DNA of 30,183 bases from Pseudomonadota bacterium (GCA_022545625.1 JACZQS010000001.1:1-30183), one strand, 5' to 3'. Shown: positions 15,907 through 24,568, counted from the stretch's first letter. The notes: generated by a model from the letters alone, not told the origin. Program-made: numbers and translations.

Positions 15907-16709
15907 TCTGGGTTGTCGCGCTCCACTGCGAGGCTAAACCGGTCATCGATCACTACGGGTTAAAGAAATCGGCATCGCACCACGCCTTCGATGTTTACCA
16001 GAAGGATAATATGCACTGTATAATCAGTGGTATAGGGAAAACAGCAGTGGCTGCGGCGACCGCCTGGATCGCCGGCCTCAACCGTCACCAGGGTTCGATT
16101 GCCTGGATCAATCTCGGTACAGCAGGCTCGTCGGCACACACCCTGGGGACCATATTATCGATTTTCAAAATTTCCGATAGTGAATCAGATCGAAACTTCT
16201 ACCCGGTACCAATATTTGACTCGGCTCTGGAACCGGCTCATTGCCTTACACTCAGCCAACCCAGCACTGATTACCAATTGGATCAAATATATGACATGGA
16301 AGCGAGTGCATTTTTTGACGCGGCTACCCGATTCAGCAGTGCAGAACTGGTTCATTGCTTAAAAATAATCTCCGACACGCCCGCGCAAAAAATTGGGCAC
16401 GATAAGGCTCGTATCAGCGAACTGATCGGTCAGCATATTGTCGAACTGGCTAGCTTCGCACAATCGCTCGAAGAATTGAATGATCAGGTTGCTCGACTTG
16501 AGATCAATCAATCCGACTGGGAGAAAATTCTCGGTTGCGCCCATTTTACTCGAACCCAGCAATCGCGAGTGAGTAAATCGCTGCGTTTTTTATTTAGCCA
16601 ACAGCGCCAAACCAGGGCCTTGATCGCTGAAGTAACAAAACTGCAGTCGGCAGAATTGGTCATCGCCCATCTCGAAAATCTTTGCCACCAGCAAACACAG
16701 ACTTTGTAG
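15900..16709 (+). CDS. MTA/SAH-nucleosidase-like (PNP/UDP phosphorylase family) protein
   Basis: The product is about 269 residues from ATG 15900. The first 165 or so resemble the nucleoside phosphorylase/nucleosidase fold: VWVVALHCEAKPVI (Glu11 at the catalytic Glu position of MTAN), IISGIGKTAVAAATAW, INLGTAGS, YDMEASAFF (Glu134) and ISDTPAQ (Asp159). These three acidic residues are the catalytic set of MTA/SAH nucleosidases. The last 100 residues are helical, Gln-rich and have no recognised match. It overlaps the preceding glycosyltransferase and is separated from the SPL-like gene by 2 bases. It may salvage 5'-deoxyadenosine or MTA; the true substrate is inferred, not shown. A start at 15879 is less likely. 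Confidence 0.75.
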   Translation: MLVWVVALHCEAKPVIDHYGLKKSASHHAFDVYQKDNMHCIISGIGKTAVAAATAWIAGLNRHQGSIAWINLGTAGSSAHTLGTILSIFKISDSESDRNFYPVPIFDSALEPAHCLTLSQPSTDYQLDQIYDMEASAFFDAATRFSSAELVHCLKIISDTPAQKIGHDKARISELIGQHIVELASFAQSLEELNDQVARLEINQSDWEKILGCAHFTRTQQSRVSKSLRFLFSQQRQTRALIAEVTKLQSAELVIAHLENLCHQQTQTL

Positions 16710-16711
16710 CC

Positions 16712-17710
16712 ATGGTCAGTTGTGTTTATGTCGAGACCGAGATTCGCCAGCATCCACGTACCCAACGCATATTAAAACGACTTAACAACACGCCCGTTGT
16801 CGAGATCAGACACTATGGTGAAGTTTTCAATCCAAGGGCGCAAAATTTCCGTCTGCAAAAATCAAATCCCGCGTTAATTATCGCCAGAAAGCACAAGCGG
16901 CAGGTACTGAAAACACCAAAATCTTATGGCATCGGCGGCTATCATAATTATTACTTTTCGCACATGCTCAATTGCATTTACGATTGTCGGTACTGTTTTT
17001 TGCAGGGTATGTATCGATCGGCACACCAGCTAGTATTTATCAACTATGAAGATTTCGCAGCAGAAATTTCACGAGTTACCGCCCAGCATGATGGAGAGCC
17101 AGTCTGGTTTTTCTCCGGGTACGACTGTGACAGTCTGGCCAACGAACCGCTAACCAGGTTTGTGGAATACTTCGTTCCTGTATTTGCCAGGCTGGATAAC
17201 AGCTGGATGGAGCTACGTACCAAAAGTACTCAAATCAGGCAATTGTTGAAACTGGAACCCTGCCCTCGTGTCATCACCGCATTCAGCTTTACCGATCAGC
17301 ATAGCCATCGCAAACTCGAACATGGCGTGGCTTCGATAAAAAAACGCATCGATGCAATGCAGGCACTAGTAGAGTCGGGTTGGCCAGTAGGGTTGAGGCT
17401 CGATCCGATTATCTATCACCATGATTACCAGGCGGCTTTTATACAACTACTTGAACAAATTTTTGCGGTAATCGAACCAACATTATTGCACTCGGTTAGC
17501 CTCGGCGCATTTCGATTGCCGAAAAATAATTTTAAACAGGTTCACAGGCTTTTCCCTGACGAAGCCCTGTTTGCCCAAAACCTGGCCCTTAACAATGATA
17601 TCATCAGCTATCCATTGACTCTGGAACAGGAAATGATCTCGTTTTGTGAACAGCAATTGCTGCAATGGATACCAGCCGAAATTTACTTCCCCTGCAATTG
17701 GCATGACTAA
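16712..17710 (+). CDS. splB: Spore-photoproduct-lyase-like radical SAM protein
   Basis: The product is about 332 residues from ATG 16712. The radical SAM cluster motif C-x3-C-x2-C (Cys88, Cys92, Cys95) lies in LNCIYDCRYCFLQGMY, spaced as in spore photoproduct lyase rather than the common C-x3-C-x2-C of other classes only by context. Other SPL-type segments are KSYGIGGYHNYYFSHM, WMELRTKS and RLDPIIYHHDY. Cys139 (SGYDCDSL) lies where SPL has its hydrogen-donor cysteine. SPL reverses the UV thymine lesion of spores; this host is not a spore former, so the natural lesion or substrate is unknown. It follows the nucleosidase-like gene by 2 bases and overlaps the SDR start by 8. A TTG at 16682 is a weaker start. 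Confidence 0.85.
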   Translation: MVSCVYVETEIRQHPRTQRILKRLNNTPVVEIRHYGEVFNPRAQNFRLQKSNPALIIARKHKRQVLKTPKSYGIGGYHNYYFSHMLNCIYDCRYCFLQGMYRSAHQLVFINYEDFAAEISRVTAQHDGEPVWFFSGYDCDSLANEPLTRFVEYFVPVFARLDNSWMELRTKSTQIRQLLKLEPCPRVITAFSFTDQHSHRKLEHGVASIKKRIDAMQALVESGWPVGLRLDPIIYHHDYQAAFIQLLEQIFAVIEPTLLHSVSLGAFRLPKNNFKQVHRLFPDEALFAQNLALNNDIISYPLTLEQEMISFCEQQLLQWIPAEIYFPCNWHD

Positions 17711-18440
17711 TTCAGCAGTTAGCATGGCAGCACTGGTTACCGGGGCCAGCTCCGGTATAGGTCTTGCCACTACCAAATTATTATTAAAAAATAATTACCA
17801 GGTATTTGGTATCAGTCGGCGCGGGACAGTACCCGGACTCGAAAACGATCAATTTACCGGTGTCGCCATCGATCTCTCCCAACCGGATAAAATAGACGCT
17901 CAGATCGGGACTTTATTAAAACAGTGTCAAATCGATTGCTTTATCCATGCTGCCGGCAATGGCCAATTTGGATCGATCGAGCAATTTTCAGTCTCCCAAA
18001 TCGATACGGCAATCAGGCTTAATCTGACCAGTGCGCTGGTACTGAGCCGCTCGATCGTTCCCCTGTTCAGACGCAGAAACCAGGGGCGTATGATTTTTAT
18101 CGGATCGGAATCTTCTCTAAGCGCGGGAAGAAAGGGGGCTCTTTACAGCGCTGCGAAATTTGGCCTGCGCGGCTTTTGCCAGGCGCTGCGTGAAGATTGC
18201 GCCAGTGACGGCATCAATGTCAGCCTGATAAATCCCGGCCTGGTGAGAAGTCCGTTTTTTGATGGGCTAGCATTTTCGCCGGCGGCAAATTCAGAAAATG
18301 CAATTACGGTCGAGGACATAGCCGAGGTAATATTGCAGCTTTTGCAGAGCAGTCCAGATATAGTATTCGATGAAATTAATATATCGCCGAGGGTAAAGTC
18401 TTTAATATTTTCTGGGTCGCAAACCGGGAATAACAGGTAA
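17703..18440 (+). CDS. Short-chain dehydrogenase/reductase
   Basis: The product is about 245 residues from ATG 17703 (ATG 17724 is possible). It is a classical SDR: the cofactor motif TGASSGIG (residues 13-20), HAAGNG at the N-A-A-G position, a Ser in SESSLS, and the catalytic Tyr148/Lys152 in YSAAKFGLRGF, followed by INPGLVRSPFF. Arg after the second strand (SRR) suggests NADP(H) preference. The substrate is unknown. The gene overlaps the SPL-like gene by 8 bases, so they appear to form one translational unit. It converges on the GGDEF/EAL gene. Confidence 0.88.
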   Translation: MTNSAVSMAALVTGASSGIGLATTKLLLKNNYQVFGISRRGTVPGLENDQFTGVAIDLSQPDKIDAQIGTLLKQCQIDCFIHAAGNGQFGSIEQFSVSQIDTAIRLNLTSALVLSRSIVPLFRRRNQGRMIFIGSESSLSAGRKGALYSAAKFGLRGFCQALREDCASDGINVSLINPGLVRSPFFDGLAFSPAANSENAITVEDIAEVILQLLQSSPDIVFDEINISPRVKSLIFSGSQTGNNR

Positions 18441-18493
18441 TACCAGGCAAGCTCGTCGCGTTGCCGGGTTGCATGCGTATTAACCTGAGCAGT

Positions 18494-21268
18494 TTATTGC
18501 TTCGCCTTCGCCTTCTTTTTCGCTTTCGTTTTCGTTTTAGGCTTCGGCTTCGACTTGGTTTTCTTTACTTCAGCGGTTTTTAACTCCAACGACTCTATTG
18601 GGGCGGGTTTACCGACATAGTAACCCTGTATATAGTCGATATTGGCTTCGCGCAGGCGGTCAAACATCGTATCCGACTCGACGAACTCGGCAATTACTTT
18701 CATATCGAGACTATGTCCCACCTCGGCCATTGAACGCACAAACACGAAACTGGTGTCGTTATCGATGATGTCGCGAACAAATTCACCGTCGATCTTCAGG
18801 AAATCAACCGGAAACCGTTTTAGATAACTAAACGATGACAGGCCGGTGCCAAAATCATCCAGCGAAAATTTAGCCCCTAGCCGTTTGATAGAGTTGATAA
18901 ATTCGACCGATTTTTCCACATTTTCAACAACCGAAGTTTCGGTAATCTCGAAACATAGTGCGCTTTTTTTGATGTCACTTTGTTGCAGACTTTCATGCAA
19001 GAATTTATGGAAGGTCTGCGAACCGAGGCTGCGCCCGGATAAATTGACTGAAAACATAATTTCCTGATCCTGATGATCCTCTAGCCACTGGATGATAGTT
19101 TTGACCACCCAGGTGTCAATTTTTTCAATCAGGTTATAGCGTTCGGCCGACGGTAAAAAATCGTTGGGTGGAACAATAGTGCCATCTGGTTTCCGATAGC
19201 GAATCAATACTTCATAGTGGGCGCTCTTATCACTCTCGTCTATCGAAATGATTGGTTGCACATAGAGGCAAAAACGATCCTCGTTAAAGCCCTTCATAAT
19301 ACCCGCAACCCAGTCTCTGGACACTTGCTGCGCCATCACGCCTTCGTCGTTTTCGCCGATATAGTGATACTGATTACCGCCGTTTTTCTTCGCTAAAGCA
19401 CAGGCGGTGGTAACCTTCGAGTAAAAATCAGGATATTCGTCATTCATCTGGCCAAAAGCCATCGCGCCAATACTGGCGGTAACCTGATATTGCTTGTCCT
19501 CCCATTCAAAGCCGGTTTGCTGTATTCCAATGATGATTTGCTGCATTACCTGCATCGCTTTATCGATGTCGAAAAACGGCATAATCAGACCGAATTCATC
19601 TCCGCCCAGACGGGACAATATATCCGACTTGCGCACATGCTTTTTTATTATCGAACCTACCTGTCGCAACAATACATCGCCCGCAGTATTGCCGCTGGTT
19701 TCGTTCACAATTCTGAATTGATCGACATCAAGGTATGCCAGCACATGCTGCGGGTCGGTACCATAGTCTTCAGTAACGAGGTTTTCAAACCTTTGTTCAA
19801 AAGCGCCACGATTGAGAAATCGAGTGAGTCGATCATGACTACCCTCATAACTGAGTTTGCGCCGCAGTTTGTGGTCTTCCGAAACATCCTTCAGTATGAT
19901 GACATAGCCGACATCCTCGGCTTCCATGTCGATCATTGGAGAAGCCGAAAATTCCAGTTCAACAATATTCCGCCCGGGGTCGTAAAAAAACATCGAATTC
20001 AGCACGGTTTTCCTGGTCAGTAAATGTTTAATGTCGATAATATGTGTCGCCTGCCGGTTCGAATAAAGGATTAGTGCTTCGTGTATCGATTGGCCTACCA
20101 GGTTTAATTCCTTGTCGCCGAACAACTTTTCGCCCCCTGGATTTACCAGTTTGATCACCCCTTTAGAGTCGATAACGATGACAGGATTGTTAATCGAATC
20201 CAGCGTGGTCGCGATAAAGTCTTTTTCGGATCGAAGTTTTTCTTCCATTTGCCGACGGTTTATTGTCTCGGTTTCGAGCCCTTCGACCATCTCGTTATAG
20301 GACGACACCAAATCACGCAATTCATACGGTAATTTTTTTTCACCAATCGAGGCATATTTACCAGTCAACAGTGCGCCGACAGAATTTCGTAGTGTATTCA
20401 AAGGTGAAAAAGCGCGGCTTAACAGAATTACTACCGCCATGAATACCAGGCCAGTTGCTAAGGTCGTGACGAGCATAAAATTGCCCCTGGTGCGGTCGAG
20501 CTGGCCGAGAAAAAGTTGTTGATCGAACAACCCGGTAATATTGGCGCCGAGGATCAGATCATCCCCGTACAGGTCGAAAACCGAGCGCAATTGGATGTCA
20601 CTAACGGTATCTGGCCAACTACTTGAGCGGTAGCGAACATTTTTATCACCGGTGGTAATCTTAACCGGCATATCAATATGCTCTTCGAGCGCTTTTAGAC
20701 TGTCGATGGCGTAGGCGATAATCTGCAAATAGACCCGCGAATTCAAAATATTAATCGGTGACAGAACTTCGGTGTAGAGATTATTTTCATGCGAGCACAG
20801 CACATTTTTTGAAATCTGGCGATTGAAACTGGCCTCGTTTATAGCGTTCAGAGTCAATATGCACCCGTAATAAGTCTGGCCATTATCACTGGCCTCGGCA
20901 AGAATTTCACCATCGAGATTTCGAATAATCATCGATTTTAAGCGGAATCTATCAGCGTCCCTGGCGAGGTTGTCGAAATTTTCTGTCACCCAGGTTCTCA
21001 GGCGATCTCCATTCGGGTTCTTCAGCGCCTGTTTAAAAGAGTTTTTATTTTGTAGCCTCAAGGCAAAACGGATTTGCCGTTCGTACAGGCTGTCGACTAT
21101 CTCCCGACTTTTTGTTTCCAACATTAATTTCAGGGATTCGGATTTATCTTCAACCGCCAGTTCGCGATAAACCTGGGTGCTGTAAAATGCCAGTCCGTAA
21201 GCCAGCAGCGCTAACCATAAAACTGCTATACCGATTATTAGTTTAAAACTGTAGAGACGGTCCAACAA
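18494..21268 (-). CDS. Membrane GGDEF-EAL c-di-GMP protein with PAS domain and Lys-rich tail
   Basis: The 924-residue product has membrane segments at about 9-31 and 264-284 flanking a periplasmic sensor region, a HAMP-like linker (about 285-335), a PAS domain (about 345-465), a GGDEF domain and an EAL domain. The GGDEF motif is intact at 555-559, with an RxxD inhibitory site (Arg546-Asp549) five residues upstream. The EAL signature reads E-V-L (686-688) and the other catalytic residues appear present: NLS (742-744), E-I-T-E (774-777), DDFGTG (804-809), Lys825 and Gln881. Both diguanylate cyclase and phosphodiesterase activity are plausible. The last 23 residues are a Lys/Ala/Pro-rich basic tail. 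It lies 267 bases after msrA, probably with its own promoter. Confidence 0.93.
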   Translation of the reverse strand: MLDRLYSFKLIIGIAVLWLALLAYGLAFYSTQVYRELAVEDKSESLKLMLETKSREIVDSLYERQIRFALRLQNKNSFKQALKNPNGDRLRTWVTENFDNLARDADRFRLKSMIIRNLDGEILAEASDNGQTYYGCILTLNAINEASFNRQISKNVLCSHENNLYTEVLSPINILNSRVYLQIIAYAIDSLKALEEHIDMPVKITTGDKNVRYRSSSWPDTVSDIQLRSVFDLYGDDLILGANITGLFDQQLFLGQLDRTRGNFMLVTTLATGLVFMAVVILLSRAFSPLNTLRNSVGALLTGKYASIGEKKLPYELRDLVSSYNEMVEGLETETINRRQMEEKLRSEKDFIATTLDSINNPVIVIDSKGVIKLVNPGGEKLFGDKELNLVGQSIHEALILYSNRQATHIIDIKHLLTRKTVLNSMFFYDPGRNIVELEFSASPMIDMEAEDVGYVIILKDVSEDHKLRRKLSYEGSHDRLTRFLNRGAFEQRFENLVTEDYGTDPQHVLAYLDVDQFRIVNETSGNTAGDVLLRQVGSIIKKHVRKSDILSRLGGDEFGLIMPFFDIDKAMQVMQQIIIGIQQTGFEWEDKQYQVTASIGAMAFGQMNDEYPDFYSKVTTACALAKKNGGNQYHYIGENDEGVMAQQVSRDWVAGIMKGFNEDRFCLYVQPIISIDESDKSAHYEVLIRYRKPDGTIVPPNDFLPSAERYNLIEKIDTWVVKTIIQWLEDHQDQEIMFSVNLSGRSLGSQTFHKFLHESLQQSDIKKSALCFEITETSVVENVEKSVEFINSIKRLGAKFSLDDFGTGLSSFSYLKRFPVDFLKIDGEFVRDIIDNDTSFVFVRSMAEVGHSLDMKVIAEFVESDTMFDRLREANIDYIQGYYVGKPAPIESLELKTAEVKKTKSKPKPKTKTKAKKKAKAKQ

Positions 21269-21535
21269 TGTTTTACTCTATTGGGAATTTACAGTTCTTA
21301 TAGCCCGATTCTCTCAATTTACATGGAATATCATTAGAAATTTCGACGACTTTATTTGCCACGGCACCATTGGCATGCGTCAAATACGGCAGTTCGAATT
21401 GAATGACAACGCCGGTCAATCACTACATGAGATCGAATATTTTTGATTTTAATCGTATTGGAAAATAATCAGGATAATTTCTGATTTATTTTTTTATTAT
21501 ATTTTTTATTAACTTAGGTGATTTTTCTAAAATGA

Positions 21536-22162
21536 TTATGAGCTCAAAACTCCAGTGCCACCCAGACCACAATAGCCCGAAGGATTCTTTGCCAGGTACT
21601 GCTGGTGATAGTCTTCGGCATAATAGAATTCTCCTGCCGCCTGTATTTCAGTGGTAATCATACTTAAACCCTGTGCTGACAAATTCACCTGGTAATCGTT
21701 CATGCTAGAAACCGCCTGTTGGTGCTGGCTTTCATTGCTGTAATAAATTCCAGAACGATATTGCGTACCCTGGTCGTTACCCTGACGCATACCCTGCGTC
21801 GGGTCGTGCGATTCCCAGAACACTTTTAACAGGATTTGCAGCGACACTACTGCTGGGTCGTAAACTACCAGGACTACTTCGTTGTGCCCGGTCATACCGG
21901 TGCAGACTTCCTCATAGCTGGGGTTTAATGTATGGCCGGCAGCGTAACCTACCGCGGTTGTATAAACCCCCTCCAGATTCCAGAATTTCTTTTCAGCACC
22001 CCAAAAACAACCCAGGCCGAAAATCACCTGTTCCATATTTTGCGGAAATGGCTCCACCATACTTCTGCCGTGCACATAGTGCACAGGATTCAATTGCATT
22101 TTCTCGTCACGACCGGGTAAGGCCTGGGCTGAACTGGGTATTTCCATTGATTTGCTAAACAT
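21536..22162 (-). CDS. msrA: Peptide methionine sulfoxide reductase MsrA
   Basis: The 208-residue product repairs oxidised methionine (S-sulfoxide) using thioredoxin. The catalytic G-C-F-W-G is at residues 51-55 (Cys52), with YTTAVGYAAGHTLNPSYEEVCTGMTGHNEVVLVVYDP, FWESHDPTQGMRQGNDQGTQYRS and EDYHQQYL typical of the family. The resolving Cys198 lies in GYCGLGG. The last recycling cysteine of E. coli MsrA (Cys206) has no equivalent, since the tail ends GTGVLSS. About 45 residues precede the catalytic loop, as in E. coli MsrA. A good GAGG ribosome-binding site lies before ATG. The redox theme matches oxyR and grx elsewhere in the window. Confidence 0.95.
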   Translation of the reverse strand: MFSKSMEIPSSAQALPGRDEKMQLNPVHYVHGRSMVEPFPQNMEQVIFGLGCFWGAEKKFWNLEGVYTTAVGYAAGHTLNPSYEEVCTGMTGHNEVVLVVYDPAVVSLQILLKVFWESHDPTQGMRQGNDQGTQYRSGIYYSNESQHQQAVSSMNDYQVNLSAQGLSMITTEIQAAGEFYYAEDYHQQYLAKNPSGYCGLGGTGVLSS

Positions 22163-22240
22163 TTTGACCTCGTTAATTAACTAGTACCGCATTTGACCTG
22201 TGCCGATTGCCTAGATTCAAATTTTACCGGATCATCTTAA

Positions 22241-22300
22241 AGGAACCTCTGATCAATTCATGAATGAACGCGTTGTGCCCAGAATTAATCAGAGGTTCCT
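22241..22300. mobile_element. 60-base palindromic mini-element at the 3' end of xthA
   Basis: The 19-base ends AGGAACCTCTGATCAATTC (22241-22259) and GAATTAATCAGAGGTTCCT (22282-22300) are inverted with one mismatch and enclose 22 bases. The element is flanked by TAA at 22238-22240 and 22301-22303, a possible 3-base target duplication of the T-N-A type. There is no room for a transposase; it may be a MITE or internal deletion of an IS5-like element. Its right end contains the xthA stop codon. Confidence 0.55.
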
Positions 22301-23104
22301 TAATTCAATCCAGGTCGGTGCATGATCCGACGGTTTAGGCATCGCCCTGATATCGTAATCAACCCCGGCATCAACCACCGCAGGTCGCAGATTCTCCGAT
22401 ACCAGCAGGTGGTCGATTCGTAGCCCTCGCCTGGGTTCACGCTCGAAACCTTTGCTTCGATAATCAAACCAGCTAAATATATTGTTTTCCTGCGCATGAC
22501 ACAATCGATATCCATCGTGTAATCCGAGCGCAACCAGTGCTTCGAACCATTCTCTTTCCTCGGGCAGAAAACTGGTTTTTCCAGTTTTGAGCCATCGTTT
22601 GGCGTTGTCTTCGCCAATTCCAATATCAATATCCTGCGGTGCAATATTGTAGTCACCCATCACAACCAGTGGCGTCTTATCCATATCAAAAGAATTCAGA
22701 AAACCATTCAGCTCCTTGTAAAACAAGGTTTTAGCTGGAAATTTTAGCGGATGATCGCGGCTCTCGCCCTGCGGGAAATATCCATTAAATACATTCATCA
22801 GCTTGCCATCAACCTCGAATTCGCCACCGATAAAACGTTTTTGCGACTCATCGTTATCATTTGGTAACCCGTAACACGCGTTGCGGCAGTGCGATTTCGA
22901 TAACAATGCAACTCCGTAATGGGTTTTTTGGCCCATATAAATGACCTGGTACCCGAGCGCCTCGATCTCGGCAAGCGGAAATTCGTGATCCTGCACCTTG
23001 GTTTCCTGCAAGCCTATAAATTCCGGGGCATGTTTTTCGATCACCCGAGCCAGCTGGTGTAATCGCACCCGAATGCTATTTACATTAAACGAGACTATTT
23101 TCAT
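22289..23104 (-). CDS. xthA: Exodeoxyribonuclease III
   Basis: The product is 271 residues from the ATG at 23104, which gives the standard N-terminus MKIVSFNVNSIRVRLHQL and is preceded by a strong GGGGGA ribosome-binding site. Motifs of the exonuclease III/AP endonuclease family are IGLQETKVQD (catalytic Glu), GDYNIAPQDIDIG (Asp, Asn), LRIDHLLVSENL and SDHAPTWIEL (Asp, His). It acts on abasic sites and 3' blocked ends in base excision repair. The start overlaps the YihY-type gene by 20 bases. The C-terminal residues after I-E-L appear to be encoded by a small inserted palindrome. Confidence 0.94.
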   Translation of the reverse strand: MKIVSFNVNSIRVRLHQLARVIEKHAPEFIGLQETKVQDHEFPLAEIEALGYQVIYMGQKTHYGVALLSKSHCRNACYGLPNDNDESQKRFIGGEFEVDGKLMNVFNGYFPQGESRDHPLKFPAKTLFYKELNGFLNSFDMDKTPLVVMGDYNIAPQDIDIGIGEDNAKRWLKTGKTSFLPEEREWFEALVALGLHDGYRLCHAQENNIFSWFDYRSKGFEREPRRGLRIDHLLVSENLRPAVVDAGVDYDIRAMPKPSDHAPTWIELRNL

Positions 23105-24440
23105 TATTTCCCCCGGTACTTTGCGCCAGTAAATCAGCCAGTGTGCGTTCACCTAAAACAGATTCATAGCTGGATTCGATGTCGCTCTGTAGTTTCAAAA
23201 TTGACCTGTCACAAAAAATGGCGTCGCCGGAACCGGTAACCTGTGCACCGCGCAAACTGCGTAAAATATCAATCAGGCGTGTGCGACTGATCGACCGCGT
23301 GAGTAGATAACGCGGCGGATCATCCGTGGAGCGGTGCACCAGTTCACCATCTTCCAGCGCATCCAACAGGCGTCGGAGTATTTCCACCGGCACCTGCTGG
23401 TATTGCGCAAGCTTCTCGATCGAGCTTTGCTTATTTGATTGCTGTTCCTGCGAACGGCCAATATTCAGCATCAACTGTAGTGCTATCCGCTCACGCATTC
23501 GACCTGTCAGGTGGACATTCAAATTGCGCCATCTCAGGACTTCAGGGTGCTGGTGATAATAGGCGATACTGGATCCAATGAGTAATATCAGCCAGCTCAA
23601 ATAGACCCAGACAATGAACAACATTACGATCGCGAATCCCGAGTAGATCACTGTATAACTGGTAGAACCAGCGACAAATGCAGCAAACAATACACCGGTA
23701 CTTTGCCAGAGAATGCCGGCTAACAGACCACCATAAAAAGCCGAACCGAGCCTGACACTGGTATCGGGCACGGTGAAGTAAATTAGAGTAAATGCGCTTA
23801 TCACCAGCATGTAAGGCAGAAATTTCCCAAATACCCCGACCATATCGCCGAGTAACGGAAAATCGAAAACCACCGCAGGCATCGACTGGGCAGCCAGCGA
23901 CGCAGTCACAGCCAGGGCAGAGAAAAACAACGTCGGGCCGACCGACAACAAAACCAGGTATATGCTGATACGTTGCACCCAACTGCGCCTGTTTTTCAGT
24001 CGCCAGGTATGATTGAACGCCGACTCAATTTTCCTCATTAATGAAATTGCGGTGTATATCAGCATGCTCACACCCAGAATTCCAAGCAGACCAATCTTCA
24101 TGTTATCGACAAATGTGACGATCCTGGAACTGAATTCAACGCTTTGTTCTCCCAACGGCGCGAGTAAACTCGCCAGCCCCGGCTCTAATTGTTCGTGCAC
24201 ACCAATCCATCTTAATAACCACATACTGACTGCAAGCAGGGGTATGAATGCCAGGAGTGTCGTATAAACCAGGCTCATCGACCGCAGGTTCAGCAGGCCA
24301 CTGACCAGGTCGCGTCCGACCAGTGCCATTATTTGCAAAAAGTGGTGCCAATGGGATCGCCGCTCTCCAGGCTCACAGGGATTGTAAGTCCAGACATAGT
24401 CAACAATTTTTGCCTTGACTGTTGCTGCGTTTACTGGCAT
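23085..24440 (-). CDS. YihY/BrkB-family membrane protein with C-terminal winged-helix-like domain
   Basis: The 451-residue product has the YihY/BrkB core of six membrane helices (about residues 55-320), including LLAFIPLLAVSMWLLRWIGV, IGLLGILGVSMLIYTAISLMRKIESAFN, YFTVPDTSVRLGSAFYGGLLAGILW and YSGFAIVMLFIVWVYLSWLILLIGSSIAYY. The last 130 residues, cytoplasmic, resemble a winged helix (SSIEKLAQYQQVPVEILRRLLDALEDGELVHR...YLLTRSIS). The family was once suggested to be RNase BN, which is now known to be wrong; its function is unknown. The length is greater than the E. coli YihY (about 290 residues) because of this tail. It precedes xthA, with a 20-base overlap. Confidence 0.88.
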   Translation of the reverse strand: MPVNAATVKAKIVDYVWTYNPCEPGERRSHWHHFLQIMALVGRDLVSGLLNLRSMSLVYTTLLAFIPLLAVSMWLLRWIGVHEQLEPGLASLLAPLGEQSVEFSSRIVTFVDNMKIGLLGILGVSMLIYTAISLMRKIESAFNHTWRLKNRRSWVQRISIYLVLLSVGPTLFFSALAVTASLAAQSMPAVVFDFPLLGDMVGVFGKFLPYMLVISAFTLIYFTVPDTSVRLGSAFYGGLLAGILWQSTGVLFAAFVAGSTSYTVIYSGFAIVMLFIVWVYLSWLILLIGSSIAYYHQHPEVLRWRNLNVHLTGRMRERIALQLMLNIGRSQEQQSNKQSSIEKLAQYQQVPVEILRRLLDALEDGELVHRSTDDPPRYLLTRSISRTRLIDILRSLRGAQVTGSGDAIFCDRSILKLQSDIESSYESVLGERTLADLLAQSTGGNNENSLV

Positions 24441-24568
24441 GAGTCCCGGGATATCAATAGTCAGAATTTCTCTAGATAATTTTGCATAGCTTATTCCAGC
24501 GCGGTCGAATTAAGCCACTGAATTCTATCCGGGGGTGAGAGAATAATCGCTACTGAAAGGATAATCGA

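Noticed and set aside
18446..18465. Terminator between the SDR and GGDEF/EAL genes
   Set aside because: GGCAA and TTGCC pair over only 5 bases with a 10-base loop and no U-tract.
19490..20023. 177-codon plus-strand frame inside the GGDEF/EAL gene
   Set aside because: Antisense to the GGDEF and PAS coding region with no ribosome-binding site or recognisable domain.
23105..23152. Upstream extension of xthA
   Set aside because: The ATG at 23104 gives the conserved MKIVSFNVNS start and has a strong ribosome-binding site; the extension lies inside the YihY-type gene.
23542..23982. 146-codon minus-strand frame inside the YihY-type gene
   Set aside because: Overlaps the membrane core in another frame on the same strand; Cys/Gly-rich composition looks like a frame artefact.
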